Source of the DNA: Winogradskyella helgolandensis
GTDB lineage: Bacteria > Bacteroidota > Bacteroidia > Flavobacteriales > Flavobacteriaceae
NCBI RefSeq assembly: GCF_013404085.1
Contig: NZ_JABFHO010000001.1
Location: forward strand, 1,550,001-1,614,000
Length of the DNA stretch: 64,000 nt
Direction of reading: 5' to 3'
Positions within the stretch are counted from its first letter, which is position 1, and every line of letters starts with the position of its first letter. The position numbers and the translations under genes are program-made. Positions 43,883 to 52,147 of this stretch are shown piece after piece. Under the pieces are notes generated by a model, which saw only the letters and a program-made list of their open reading frames with translations, searched no databases and was not told the origin of the DNA.

Positions 43883-44176
43883 AATAAGTAGGTTTTTTTG
43901 TTTTGGGGAAACAATTTTTATACCAATCAATTCAATTAGAACGTCTTAATGATAGGAGCAAAGTTATTGGCTTTTTTATGTGCCACCTTAATTAATAGGT
44001 GCGTGGTAAGTTTTTTAGTTAATGTGCTATAACTCTCGATATAACACAAATAATATCGAGTAAGGTGTTACGTTAATATTCTAATATGATTTGATTTCGT
44101 TGATAATGATGAGAAAATCCATACTAAACATTGAATTTCTAGCTATTAGAAAAAGATAAATCAAACAAGATTACTA

Positions 44177-44935
44177 TTATAGACTTTGTATATTATTAGA
44201 AGTAGAATAATAAGGATTGGGATTAAATAAATCCGTTGCTAATGTATTTACAAATTCAGGGTTTGAAACTTGGTTCTCCATAAATTCACTCTTGTTATAA
44301 ACCTCCCAAACAGTCAGTTTATTTAATTTTCCAGAATCGCTGTTGATCTCCAATTTATGTCTAAGAATCATAGTTTCTGCAGACTTCTGATCTACTAATC
44401 TCATTGTTTTACTAGAGCCACTGTCATTATTAATCTGTGCTACAGTCCAAAAGTATTTTTCATTCTTATTATCATGATTTTTGGTGCTTCCACGAGTCAG
44501 TAGAAAGGCTACACTTTTATTTGGAGAACTCTTAATAACGTTCAACTCTTCATCTAACATCATCCCTTTTCCTTCTATTGTTTGCTCCATATTCGAATCA
44601 AAGGTGTTATAAGGATCGTTATGTTTTGTTAAATCCATAACTATAATCTTTTCGGCTAATTTAGTCTCTACAACGAAATTACCTACCGGTATATTAAGTA
44701 ACGAAATTTGTGTTTTGTTAGCTTCGACTATAACTGTTTGTTCATAATCTCTATTGAAAATTTCAACTTTTTGAATTTTAGAGTCACATTCCAATACTAA
44801 GCTATCCGTAGTGATGTTTAAACGATGTCTTAGCTCTTTAGCTTTTGGGTTGGTGTTTTGCAATAATGTAATATTTTGACCGTAGCTAATTGTAGTCAAA
44901 AGTAGGACGAGTAATGTGCTTATGTTTTTAATCAT
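44177..44935 (-). CDS. Secreted protein of unknown function, paralogue 2
   Basis: The 252-residue protein has a signal peptide (about 1-19) and NITLLQNTNPKAKELRHRLN right after it, nearly the same as the neighbour; the C-terminus has LNKLTVWEVYNKSEFMENQ. It lacks most of the neighbour's basic middle region. An ATG three codons further upstream (44944) is possible. The 294-base gap to paralogue 1 holds only a short imperfect inverted repeat (CTCGATAT/ATATCGAG near 44035-44060); the 230-base gap upstream shows nothing clear. Confidence 0.65.
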   Translation of the reverse strand: MIKNISTLLVLLLTTISYGQNITLLQNTNPKAKELRHRLNITTDSLVLECDSKIQKVEIFNRDYEQTVIVEANKTQISLLNIPVGNFVVETKLAEKIIVMDLTKHNDPYNTFDSNMEQTIEGKGMMLDEELNVIKSSPNKSVAFLLTRGSTKNHDNKNEKYFWTVAQINNDSGSSKTMRLVDQKSAETMILRHKLEINSDSGKLNKLTVWEVYNKSEFMENQVSNPEFVNTLATDLFNPNPYYSTSNNIQSL

Positions 44936-45165
44936 AATAATCACTGTTTTTAGGTTAATGGGCTTACAATTAGTCTGTTTTTGGGTAACAGTACTTATTG
45001 TGTTTAGGGTCTAATTTACAGCCTAAATACTTAGCTTGCATTTATATAGGATATGTTGCGTTTTTCATAGATAATAAACATTCACTAACGACGTAAAGCA
45101 AAAAAACAAGATTTAATTATGCGTAATTTTGGGTGTGTTCAGTTGTAATTTGTTTAAATTAGCTT

Positions 45166-45789
45166 ATGCGAAAAATTTTATTTGGTGTCATAATTACCTT
45201 GGTTGTTTTATTCACTTTTAAATATTGTGAAGACAAAAAGGAAGACAAAATTGTTATTGAAGAACATAGTGCGTTAATTCAAGAACAAATTAAAAATGTT
45301 GGAAAATTAGTGGTTACCGAAGGTCATTTTTCAGAAGTCTTTAGCTATAAGAATTCTAAAGCCATTTTTGGTGATTTAATGTCTGCTGAAAAGAAAGCAC
45401 TTGTTGTGGTGAATGCAGATGTAACCGTGGCTTATGATTTAGGTAAAATTGAATACAAGATTGATGAGGCTACTAAGACGCTTCAAATTATAAGTATTCC
45501 TAAAGAAGAAATTAAAATCAATCCAGATTTTGAATATTATGATGTTCAAGCCGATTACCTAAATCAGTTCGAAGCGAAAGACTACAATAATATAAAGGAC
45601 ACAGTAAAGAAATCACTAATGAAAAAAATTGAAGCGTCCGATTTAAAATCTAACGCGCAGAATCGATTAATAAGTGAACTTTCTAAATTCTTTATCCTAA
45701 CAAAATCTTTAGGTTGGACATTACAATACAATGAAAGCCCTGTTGAGGATTTAATTCAGTTACAAAATTTAGAAGGCATCTTGGATTAA
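45166..45789 (+). CDS. DUF4230 domain-containing membrane-anchored protein
   Basis: The 207-residue protein has one N-terminal transmembrane helix (about 4-18) and a DUF4230 domain (about 35-180) with LVVTEGHFSEVFSY and the long C-terminal helical part EAKDYNNIKDTVKKSLMKKI. DUF4230 proteins are widespread and lack an assigned function; many are envelope-located. It is a single gene. Confidence 0.82.
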   Translation: MRKILFGVIITLVVLFTFKYCEDKKEDKIVIEEHSALIQEQIKNVGKLVVTEGHFSEVFSYKNSKAIFGDLMSAEKKALVVVNADVTVAYDLGKIEYKIDEATKTLQIISIPKEEIKINPDFEYYDVQADYLNQFEAKDYNNIKDTVKKSLMKKIEASDLKSNAQNRLISELSKFFILTKSLGWTLQYNESPVEDLIQLQNLEGILD

Positions 45790-45891
45790 GTTTAGTACAA
45801 GCGAAATTATATCTCTACATTCTTAAAATTAATCCAATTATAAAATTCTTAACAGATAATCAGTCTTGATTTTCTAATATTGGTTTGCAAA

Positions 45892-46776
45892 ATGAAATCA
45901 ATACTATTTATGAAATTTTTCATAGCATCTATATGCTTACAAATAAGTTTATTCTCCTACTCGCAAGAAACCCTATCAGGAAAGATTCAGAATTACAATA
46001 ACGGTGAGCCTCTTGCATATGTTAACATCGGAATTAAAAATAAATCTGTTGGAACAGTCTCAAATAAGGATGGAATATTCAAGTTGATTTTAAATGATAA
46101 TATAACTACAAAAGATACTGTTGTTTTCTCGTTTGTTGGTTTCAAAATCGAAAAATTTTTAATTTCAGAATTGAAAAAAATAAAGGAGCCTATTTTACTT
46201 CAAGCTCAAGATTTGGAATTAGACGAAGTCGTTGTAAACTCAAATAAGGTAAAGTTAAAGTCTAAAAAGATTGGAAGAACCTCAAAAGGGCTCGGGTTAA
46301 TGCACGCTAATTTTTATACGTATTATGAAAAAGATGTGGATGACAGGTTAAGTAAAGAAAGAGGAATGAAATTTAAGATGAGACGGAATTGCCATATCGA
46401 GGATTTGAATTTCAATATCACTTCAAATGATTTTAAATCTTTAAAATTTAGAGTTAATTTTTATAAAATTGAAGATGGACTTCCAACGGATTTAATAGTC
46501 CACGAGAATATTATATTCGAGATAACAAATAATTCATTAGGTTGGTTTAAAGTCGATTTAGAGCCTTACGATATTTTTTTTAATGAAGAAGTAGAAGAAA
46601 TTGCTGTTACCATTCAATGGATAGAAAGTGTAAAAACAAACAAAGACAGTAAATATTTTTCAATCTCTACAGCAAGTTCACCATTGCATACGTCCTTTTT
46701 TAGAGAAAAAGCAATGGATAATTGGGCTAAAGATGGGCAAAATCTTAGCTTTTATCTAAATGCAATGTGCGAATAG
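45892..46776 (+). CDS. Secreted protein with CarboxypepD_reg-like N-domain
   Basis: The 294-residue protein has a signal peptide (about 1-24), a carboxypeptidase regulatory-like domain (about 28-110; LSGKIQNYNNGEPLAYVNIG, SNKDGIFKL, DELDEVVV region) and a C-terminal beta-domain (about 140-294) without recognised family. This layout is common in Bacteroidota envelope proteins. Met residues at 45892 and 45910 are both possible starts; TTGGTTTG at 45880-45887 is a weak -7 box just upstream. Confidence 0.72.
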   Translation: MKSILFMKFFIASICLQISLFSYSQETLSGKIQNYNNGEPLAYVNIGIKNKSVGTVSNKDGIFKLILNDNITTKDTVVFSFVGFKIEKFLISELKKIKEPILLQAQDLELDEVVVNSNKVKLKSKKIGRTSKGLGLMHANFYTYYEKDVDDRLSKERGMKFKMRRNCHIEDLNFNITSNDFKSLKFRVNFYKIEDGLPTDLIVHENIIFEITNNSLGWFKVDLEPYDIFFNEEVEEIAVTIQWIESVKTNKDSKYFSISTASSPLHTSFFREKAMDNWAKDGQNLSFYLNAMCE

Positions 46777-46830
46777 TAACAACCTTTAATACAGAGATTA
46801 TTCGTGAGGAGTATTAATGCTTTTAGGAAA

Positions 46831-47139
46831 TTAACCCAACTTTCGTTGCAAACTACTTATGCCGCCACCATTTATAGCATCAACACCATTAGACTTCAAC
46901 ATGCTTGAAGCACTTCCAGAACGCATACCACTTGCACAATAAGCGATAACAGGTTTGTTTAATTTTTTAATCTCATTAATTCTATTTCCCAATTCTTGAA
47001 GCGGAATATGTTTCGCATTCTTGATATGTCCACCTTGATATTCGCTTTTAGTTCTAACATCTAAAATAATAGCTCCTTTTTCAATATATTCAGCAACGTT
47101 ATTAGTCGATTTTCCAAATAAAGCATTAAATAATCCCAT
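46831..47139 (-). CDS. Rhodanese-like domain protein
   Basis: The 102-residue single rhodanese domain has the active-site loop CASGMRSGS (Cys about 70) and DVRTKSEYQGGHIKNAKHIPL. Such proteins transfer sulfane sulfur, in sulfur trafficking or detoxification. It is not close to the sulfur operon and its partner is unknown. Confidence 0.88.
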   Translation of the reverse strand: MGLFNALFGKSTNNVAEYIEKGAIILDVRTKSEYQGGHIKNAKHIPLQELGNRINEIKKLNKPVIAYCASGMRSGSASSMLKSNGVDAINGGGISSLQRKLG

Positions 47140-47253
47140 AGTATATATTTTTTTGTCAAAATTCCGAAAAGCATTAGGAACAAAACGTAACCAAAGTTAC
47201 ATTAATTTGATTTCAACCCAAAAATCTTCTTATTTTAGTACGCTACAATAGCT

Positions 47254-47826
47254 ATGAAACCAGAAACACGTCAACAAGAAATCATAAGAGTAGCAGCCAA
47301 ACTTTTCAAAGAAAAGGGCTATAGCGCTGTAACTATGCGGGATCTTGCAAAAGCTATGGGTATTAAAGCGGCAAGTCTTTATAACCATATCAATTCTAAG
47401 AAAGACATTTTAAATGCCATCATTATTTCTTTAGCAGAAGCGTTTACAAATGGTATGAAAGAAATTAGCATGTCTAACGATTCATGTATTGAGAAACTAA
47501 AAAAAATCATAGAATTACACGTTAATATATCAAGTAAAAACAGCTACGGAATGGCATCCCTAAATAATGATTGGATGCATTTAGAAAAACAATTAATCTA
47601 CTATAAGAAACTGCGTAGCGATTACGAAACTGATTTTAAAACCATTTTAAAAGATGGTATAAATTCAGGTGAAATCATCAATGTAAAACCAGACGTTATG
47701 ATGTTTTCAATACTCACCACTTTGCGTTCCCTTTACATCTGGATTCCAAAAAAAGAAGATATCAATCTTGAAGAATTAACAGATAGCTTAAGCAATATAC
47801 TTATAAATGGTATTGCTAAAGACTAA
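47254..47826 (+). CDS. TetR-family regulator of the paa cluster (PaaR-like)
   Basis: The 190-residue protein has a TetR helix-turn-helix (about 10-55; AAKLFKEKGYSAVTMRDLAKAMGIKAASLYNHINSK-type pattern) and an alpha-helical ligand domain. It lies directly upstream of the paa genes in the same direction, and a perfect palindrome (47916-47935) lies between it and paaE. In other bacteria TetR-type PaaR proteins repress paa genes and are released by phenylacetyl-CoA; the same is inferred here. Confidence 0.85.
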   Translation: MKPETRQQEIIRVAAKLFKEKGYSAVTMRDLAKAMGIKAASLYNHINSKKDILNAIIISLAEAFTNGMKEISMSNDSCIEKLKKIIELHVNISSKNSYGMASLNNDWMHLEKQLIYYKKLRSDYETDFKTILKDGINSGEIINVKPDVMMFSILTTLRSLYIWIPKKEDINLEELTDSLSNILINGIAKD

Positions 47827-47901
47827 TTAAAAAACGCAATGCTTTCACCAGTGATTCAAAAGCATAATATCAAGTTAACAAAATCTTTAGAATAAATTTT
47901 A

Positions 47902-47909
47902 TAACTTTG
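47902..47909 (+). promoter_or_regulatory. -7 box of the paa operon
   Basis: TAACTTTG matches TAnnTTTG exactly and lies just before the palindrome at 47916. Transcription would start at about 47916, about 100 bases before paaE. Confidence 0.5.
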
Positions 47910-47915
47910 TCAAGT

Positions 47916-47935
47916 AAACTAACAAGTGTTAGTTT
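47916..47935. promoter_or_regulatory. Perfect palindromic operator, likely bound by the TetR regulator
   Basis: AAACTAACA-AG-TGTTAGTTT has nine-base arms with a two-base centre, the size and symmetry of TetR-family operators. It overlaps the expected transcription start of the paa operon. No second copy was noticed in the window. Confidence 0.75.
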
Positions 47936-48019
47936 GAGTTATTTTCTAAGGTTTATAAAACCTAATAGGTGTAACATATTGGTAAACTAAAAGATACCAC
48001 GCTCAACGTGTGGCACGAG

Positions 48020-49093
48020 ATGGCAGAATTTTACAAATTAAAAGTTTTAGACCTATATAAGGAAACCGAAGACACTTCGTTAATCACCTTTGACGTTCCT
48101 TTAGAATTACACGATGCTTTCAAGTTTCGTCAAGGTCAGCATTTAACATTAAAAGCAGATTTAAATGGTGAAGACGTTCGTCGTTCCTATTCGTTATGTT
48201 CAAGTCCAAATGATAAGCAATGGAAAGTTGCTGTAAAGTTAATTCCAGGAGGAAAATTTTCCACCTTTATAAATGAAGAATTAAAAGCTGGAGACCAATT
48301 AGAAGTGATGTCTCCGAGCGGAACGTTTGGTGTAGAGGTCAATGCAGAAAAACCTAAAAACTATTTGTTTTTCGCTGCAGGAAGCGGAATAACACCTGTT
48401 CTGTCTATGGTTAAAGCACATTTGCAAGCCGAGCCAAATTCAACCTGTAAATTATTTTATGTCAATAAAACCGCAAAATCTATTATCTTTAAAGAAGAAC
48501 TAGAGCAATTGCGAAACAAATATTTTGGACGGTTAGAAATTTATTATTTCTTAACCAAAGAACGTAGAGATATTGAGTTGTTTAATGGACGTTTCGATGA
48601 TGAAAAAATGAAAGTTTTAACCAAGACCTTCATCGATATTCCAGATACAAGTGAAGTATTTCTCTGTGGCCCAGAGAAAATGGTCAATTATGTCAGTGAA
48701 TATTTAATTAATGCAGGATTGCCGAAAGAATTGATACATTTTGAATTGTTTGTAAAAGGACTTTCAGACGAAGATATCAAACGTGCAGAACGCTTAGCGC
48801 AACAAAATGTAGAAGGGACTGAAGTCGTTATTGTAGATGGAGGGAAAGAATTCGCTTTTACCATGACTAAAGAATACGATAATATCCTCGATGCAGCCTT
48901 AGGCGCAGGTGCTGATTTGCCTTTCGCGTGTAAAGGAGGAGTTTGTAGCACTTGTAAATGTAAAGTTATAGATGGTGCTGTTGAAATGAAAATAAATTAC
49001 GCATTAAGCGATAAAGAAGTCTCACAAAACCTAGTCTTAAGCTGCCAAGCAGTACCAACAACAGAAAAAGTAATTGTAGATTTCGATGTTTAA
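48020..49093 (+). CDS. paaE: 1,2-phenylacetyl-CoA epoxidase reductase subunit PaaE
   Basis: PaaE passes electrons from NADPH to the PaaAC oxygenase. The 357-residue protein has an FAD-binding domain (about 1-105; RRSYSLCSSP), an NAD-binding domain (about 110-235; AAGSGITPVLSM, LCGPEKMV) and a C-terminal plant-type [2Fe-2S] domain (CKGGVCSTCKCKV, SCQA). The ATG at 48020 was chosen over a GTG four codons earlier. It is the first gene of the operon, preceding paaA, a different order from the paaABCDE of E. coli. Confidence 0.93.
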   Translation: MAEFYKLKVLDLYKETEDTSLITFDVPLELHDAFKFRQGQHLTLKADLNGEDVRRSYSLCSSPNDKQWKVAVKLIPGGKFSTFINEELKAGDQLEVMSPSGTFGVEVNAEKPKNYLFFAAGSGITPVLSMVKAHLQAEPNSTCKLFYVNKTAKSIIFKEELEQLRNKYFGRLEIYYFLTKERRDIELFNGRFDDEKMKVLTKTFIDIPDTSEVFLCGPEKMVNYVSEYLINAGLPKELIHFELFVKGLSDEDIKRAERLAQQNVEGTEVVIVDGGKEFAFTMTKEYDNILDAALGAGADLPFACKGGVCSTCKCKVIDGAVEMKINYALSDKEVSQNLVLSCQAVPTTEKVIVDFDV

Positions 49094-49094
49094 T

Positions 49095-49118
49095 AAAACC
49101 CTTTGCAAAAAGGGATTT
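49095..49118 (+). terminator. Weak hairpin after paaE
   Basis: CCCTTT-gcaa-AAAGGG just after the paaE stop. It is short and lacks a long T-run; at most it is a partial terminator or an mRNA 3'-end stabiliser. Confidence 0.35.
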
Positions 49119-49130
49119 CTATAATTTGAC

Positions 49131-49183
49131 ATTCCTGCGTAGGCAGATAAACCTATGGGTTCAGCGAAGCTAATCCACTATAA
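49131..49183 (+). repeat. Intergenic repeat, long ATTCCTGCG variant, copy 1
   Basis: ATTCCTGCGTAGGCAG followed by a tail with CAGCGAAGCTAATC. A second copy of the whole about 53-base unit with few changes lies at 51455-51508. Its head is shared with the 33-base palindromic family at 52108, 52938, 53960, 56639 and 58081. Confidence 0.75.
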
Positions 49184-49212
49184 ACTAATAACTATTCACT
49201 AATAACTAAATC

Positions 49213-50169
49213 ATGAGTGAAGAACAAATAAAAAATCTAGAAGCACAGTTCGAGGCTCGTATCGCAAGAGACGAAAAAATCGAACCCAAAGACTGGATGC
49301 CAGAAAAATATCGTAAAACGCATATTAGGCAAATGTCACAACATGCACATTCCGAAATTGTAGGTATGCTTCCCGAAGGTAATTGGATAACGCGTGCACC
49401 TTCATTACGAAGAAAAGTAGCACTTTTAGCAAAAGTACAAGATGAAGCAGGTCACGGATTATATTTATATTCTGCCTGCGAAACCTTAGGAATTTCACGA
49501 GATGAATTATACGAGCAATTACACTCAGGTAAAGCAAAATATTCATCCATTTTTAACTACCCAACAGTGACTTGGGCAGATATGGGAGCTATTGGTTGGT
49601 TAGTAGATGGAGCAGCAATTATCAATCAAGTGCCATTGTGTAATACCTCTTTCGGACCTTATGCAAGAGCCATGGTTCGCGTGTGTAAGGAAGAAAGTTT
49701 CCATCAACGTCAAGGGTATGAAATCATGATAAAATTGGCAAACGGAACACCTGAGCAAAAGGACATGGCCCAAGATGCTTTAAATCGTTGGTGGTGGCCA
49801 AGCTTAATGATGTTAGGTCCAACTGATGCAGAATCTATTCACACAGAACAATCCATGAAATGGAAATTAAAACGTAAGTCTAACGATGATTTGCGTCAGC
49901 AATTTATAGATCAAACGGTACCTCAAGCCGACTTAATCGGACTCACCATTCCTGATCCGGATTTAAAATGGAACGAAGAAAAAGGAAGTTACGATTTCGG
50001 AGAAATCGATTGGGACGAATTTTGGCAAGTCGTTAAAGGTCATGGACCAATGAATAAAGAACGTATGAAAGCTAGAGTTGGTGCATGGGAAGAAGGAGAA
50101 TGGGTTCGTGATGCTGCAATGGCTTATGCTGAAAAGAAACAAGCAAGAAAACAAAAACAAGCAATTTAA
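49213..50169 (+). CDS. paaA: 1,2-phenylacetyl-CoA epoxidase catalytic subunit PaaA
   Basis: PaaA holds the di-iron site that epoxidises phenylacetyl-CoA with O2. The 318-residue protein contains the four-helix di-iron pattern: E and H residues in [17 protein letters not shown] and [16 protein letters not shown], with the [21 protein letters not shown] segment upstream. Length is normal (E. coli 309). It forms the oxygenase core with PaaC and needs PaaB and PaaE. Confidence 0.95.
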   Translation: MSEEQIKNLEAQFEARIARDEKIEPKDWMPEKYRKTHIRQMSQHAHSEIVGMLPEGNWITRAPSLRRKVALLAKVQDEAGHGLYLYSACETLGISRDELYEQLHSGKAKYSSIFNYPTVTWADMGAIGWLVDGAAIINQVPLCNTSFGPYARAMVRVCKEESFHQRQGYEIMIKLANGTPEQKDMAQDALNRWWWPSLMMLGPTDAESIHTEQSMKWKLKRKSNDDLRQQFIDQTVPQADLIGLTIPDPDLKWNEEKGSYDFGEIDWDEFWQVVKGHGPMNKERMKARVGAWEEGEWVRDAAMAYAEKKQARKQKQAI

Positions 50170-50173
50170 TTAT

Positions 50174-50200
50174 CCTGTCAGGTTTTAAATACCTGACAGG
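50174..50200 (+). repeat. Hairpin after paaA
   Basis: CCTGTCAGGT-tttaaat-ACCTGACAGG: perfect ten-base arms. It is not followed by a T-run, so it is more likely an mRNA processing or stabilising element, or a REP-like insertion, than a terminator. Confidence 0.7.
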
Positions 50201-50231
50201 TATAAATAACTAAAGTTTAATTAATAAGATA

Positions 50232-50245
50232 CCTGCTTTCGCAGG
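50232..50245 (+). repeat. Hairpin just upstream of paaB start
   Basis: CCTGCTTTCGCAGG preceded by AAGATA, 11 bases before the paaB ATG. Equivalent hairpins with another stem sequence precede paaC (50670-50687) and paaD (51579-51596). Confidence 0.7.
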
Positions 50246-50256
50246 CATTAAGAATT

Positions 50257-50547
50257 ATGTCTGATAAAAAAAACTGGCCACTTTGGGAAGTCTTCGTAAG
50301 AAGTAAAAACGGATTAGAACATCGTCACTGCGGAAGTTTACATGCAGCAGATGAAGAAATGGCATTAGAAAATGCACGTGATGTATACACTCGAAGAAGT
50401 GAAGGTGTAAGCATTTGGGTCGTAGAATCTAAAAATATTACAGCATCAAATCCAGAGCATAATGGCGAAATGTTTGAGCCTGCTCAAGATAAAGTCTATC
50501 GTCATCCAACATTTTACGATTTACCGGACGAGGTAAAACATATGTAA
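50257..50547 (+). CDS. paaB: 1,2-phenylacetyl-CoA epoxidase subunit PaaB
   Basis: The small structural subunit links the epoxidase oligomer with the reductase PaaE. The 96-residue length and motifs (WPLWEVFVRSKNGLEHRHCG, SLHAADEEMALENARDVYTRR, SIWVV) are typical. It is placed between paaA and paaC with repeat-filled gaps on both sides. Confidence 0.95.
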   Translation: MSDKKNWPLWEVFVRSKNGLEHRHCGSLHAADEEMALENARDVYTRRSEGVSIWVVESKNITASNPEHNGEMFEPAQDKVYRHPTFYDLPDEVKHM

Positions 50548-50569
50548 TTTGAGCAAAGCTCAAATTACA
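50543..50569 (+). repeat. Perfect hairpin overlapping the paaB stop
   Basis: TGTAATTTGAGC-aaa-GCTCAAATTACA has perfect 12-base arms and includes the paaB stop codon. Confidence 0.75.
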
Positions 50570-50570
50570 A

Positions 50571-50588
50571 TTCCCACGAAAGTGGGAA
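50571..50588 (+). repeat. TTCCCAC hairpin in the paaB-paaC gap
   Basis: TTCCCACGAAAGTGGGAA forms a seven-pair hairpin with a GAAA loop, a stable tetraloop. A related but distinct TTCCCA hairpin lies at 50670-50687. Between them, 50612-50644 holds ATTCTGAGCAAAGCGAAGAAT, found inverted near 61868. Confidence 0.7.
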
Positions 50589-50669
50589 ATTCATCAATTG
50601 AACCTAAATGTTATTCTGAGCAAAGCGAAGAATTTCAATAAAGAAATAATAAATGTTTAATTAAAAAGA

Positions 50670-50687
50670 TTCCCATTTCCGTGGGAA
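50670..50687 (+). repeat. Hairpin just upstream of paaC start
   Basis: TTCCCATTTCCGTGGGAA (imperfect centre) preceded by AAAGA and ending six bases before the paaC ATG at 50694. Confidence 0.7.
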
Positions 50688-50693
50688 GTAAAC

Positions 50694-51449
50694 ATGAAAA
50701 ACGAAAACCTATACAATTATATCTTAGGCATCGCAGACAATAGTTTAATTCTCGGTCAAAGACTAGGAGAATTAACAGGTCATGGTCCAAGTTTAGAAAC
50801 AGATATTGCTTGTACTAATATCTCATTAGATTTATTTGGGCAAGTAAGAAGCTATTTTCAGTATGCGGCAAAAATTGCTGGTGACGATAGAACAGAAGAC
50901 GATATCGCCATGCTACGTAAAGAGCGCGAATATAAAAACGTATTGTTGGTAGAACAGCCAAATACAAATTTTGCCTACGCTATAGCGCGTCAATTTTTAT
51001 TCGATGTGTACCATTTAGCATTTCTTGCGGAACTTCAAAAAAGTAAAGACTTAACACTATCTGCAATTGCCAATAAATGTATTAAAGAAGTGAGTTATCA
51101 CGAACGTTTTTCTTCAGATTGGGTAAAGCGATTAGGTGATGGTACAGAAGAAAGTAAAGCGAAAATGCAAGATGCTATTGATGGTTTATGGACCTATACT
51201 GATGAGTTATTTCATCAAACCGAAGCAGATAAAGCAATGGTTGCAGAAGGAATTGGTGTTGATGTAACAAAACTTAAAGAGACCTATTATAAAAAGGTAA
51301 ATGAAATTTTAGAAGAAGCAACACTCGAAATCCCGGAATCAAAATGGTTTCAAAAAGGTGGAAAAGAAGGCATTCACACCGAACATTTAGGGTATTTATT
51401 AGCAGAGCTTCAATATATGCAACGTGCGTATCCTAATATGGAATGGTAA
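50694..51449 (+). CDS. paaC: 1,2-phenylacetyl-CoA epoxidase subunit PaaC
   Basis: PaaC is the structural partner of PaaA in the epoxidase core. The 251-residue ferritin-like protein shows LGQRLGELTGHGPSLETDI near the start and the CIKEVSYHERFSSDWVKRLGDGT region. It lacks the full di-iron ligand set, as known for PaaC. Length matches E. coli (248). Confidence 0.94.
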   Translation: MKNENLYNYILGIADNSLILGQRLGELTGHGPSLETDIACTNISLDLFGQVRSYFQYAAKIAGDDRTEDDIAMLRKEREYKNVLLVEQPNTNFAYAIARQFLFDVYHLAFLAELQKSKDLTLSAIANKCIKEVSYHERFSSDWVKRLGDGTEESKAKMQDAIDGLWTYTDELFHQTEADKAMVAEGIGVDVTKLKETYYKKVNEILEEATLEIPESKWFQKGGKEGIHTEHLGYLLAELQYMQRAYPNMEW

Positions 51450-51454
51450 CACAA

Positions 51455-51508
51455 ATTCCTGCGAAGGCAGATGAACCTTTAGGTTTAACGAAGCTAATCT
51501 CATAAATT
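51455..51508 (+). repeat. Intergenic repeat, long ATTCCTGCG variant, copy 2
   Basis: ATTCCTGCGAAGGCAG followed by AACGAAGCTAATC; matches 49131-49183 over its length with scattered changes. Confidence 0.75.
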
Positions 51509-51518
51509 AAAACAAAAT

Positions 51519-51566
51519 GTCACTTCGAGTGATTCCGATTTTTTTATCGGAATTGTATCGAGAAGC
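51519..51566 (+). repeat. 48-base repeat, inverted copy at 55250-55296
   Basis: The unit starts GTCACTTCGAGTGATTCCGA and ends ATCGAGAAGC. Its reverse complement is found at 55250-55296, identical except for the A-rich centre. The centre can itself fold (ATTCCGA..TCGGAAT). Confidence 0.8.
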
Positions 51567-51578
51567 AATAAAATAAGA

Positions 51579-51596
51579 TTCCCGTTTTCACGGGAA
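51579..51596 (+). repeat. Hairpin directly abutting the paaD start
   Basis: TTCCCGTTTTCACGGGAA, preceded by AAGA. The ATG of paaD at 51597 follows without any spacer; a second in-frame ATG is at 51603. Confidence 0.7.
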
Positions 51597-52103
51597 ATGA
51601 ATATGACAACAACAGAACAAAATATAGACGAAGTCTTAATTCCAATTCTGGAAAAAGTTTCCGATCCTGAAATCCCAGTATTATCAATCATGGATATGGG
51701 AGTGATACGTTCTGCTGTTATAGAAAATAAAATCGTTAAAGTCGAAATCACACCAACCTATAGTGGTTGTCCAGCAATGGATGTGATTGGAGATGATATA
51801 AAATCAGCATTAAAAGCCGCAGGATACGAGTCTAAAATAGAGTTGATATTACATCCTGCTTGGACCACCGATTGGATTACACCAAGAGGAAGAAAAGCAT
51901 TAGAAGATTACGGAATCGCAGCACCTTTAAGCGCAGAAGCAGATAAAGAGGTTTTACTAAACGGAAAACGATTAGTAAAATGTACCAATTGCGGTTCACA
52001 AAACACAAGATTAGTAAGTCAGTTTGGTTCCACAGCATGCAAAGCACAGTTTCAATGTGATAATTGCCTAGAGCCATTTGATTATTTTAAATGTTTAAAA
52101 TAA
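51597..52103 (+). CDS. paaD: Phenylacetate epoxidase assembly protein PaaD
   Basis: PaaD is thought to mature Fe-S or di-iron centres of the epoxidase. The 168-residue protein has an N-terminal DUF59/MIP18-like domain (about 10-110; KVSDPEIPVLSIMDMGV, YSGCPAMDVI) and a C-terminal zinc-binding part with CTNCGS and CDNC pairs (about 128-160; final C near 166). Start may be at 51597 or 51603. Confidence 0.94.
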   Translation: MNMTTTEQNIDEVLIPILEKVSDPEIPVLSIMDMGVIRSAVIENKIVKVEITPTYSGCPAMDVIGDDIKSALKAAGYESKIELILHPAWTTDWITPRGRKALEDYGIAAPLSAEADKEVLLNGKRLVKCTNCGSQNTRLVSQFGSTACKAQFQCDNCLEPFDYFKCLK

Positions 52104-52107
52104 TTTG

Positions 52108-52140
52108 TCATTCCTGCGAAGGCAGGAATCCACAATAAAA
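52108..52140 (+). repeat. 33-base palindromic repeat, copy 1 (paaD-paaG gap)
   Basis: GTCATTCCTGCGAAGGCAGGAATCC-type unit, with tail CACAATAAA. The palindrome ATTCCTGC-GAAG-GCAGGAAT has perfect eight-base arms. It ends eight bases before the paaG start codon. Confidence 0.85.
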
Positions 52141-52147
52141 GAAAAAT

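Noticed and set aside
44030..44065. Inverted repeat CTCGATAT/ATATCGAG as a terminator
   Set aside because: Short, AT-rich, no T-run and not placed after a gene end; left as unexplained.
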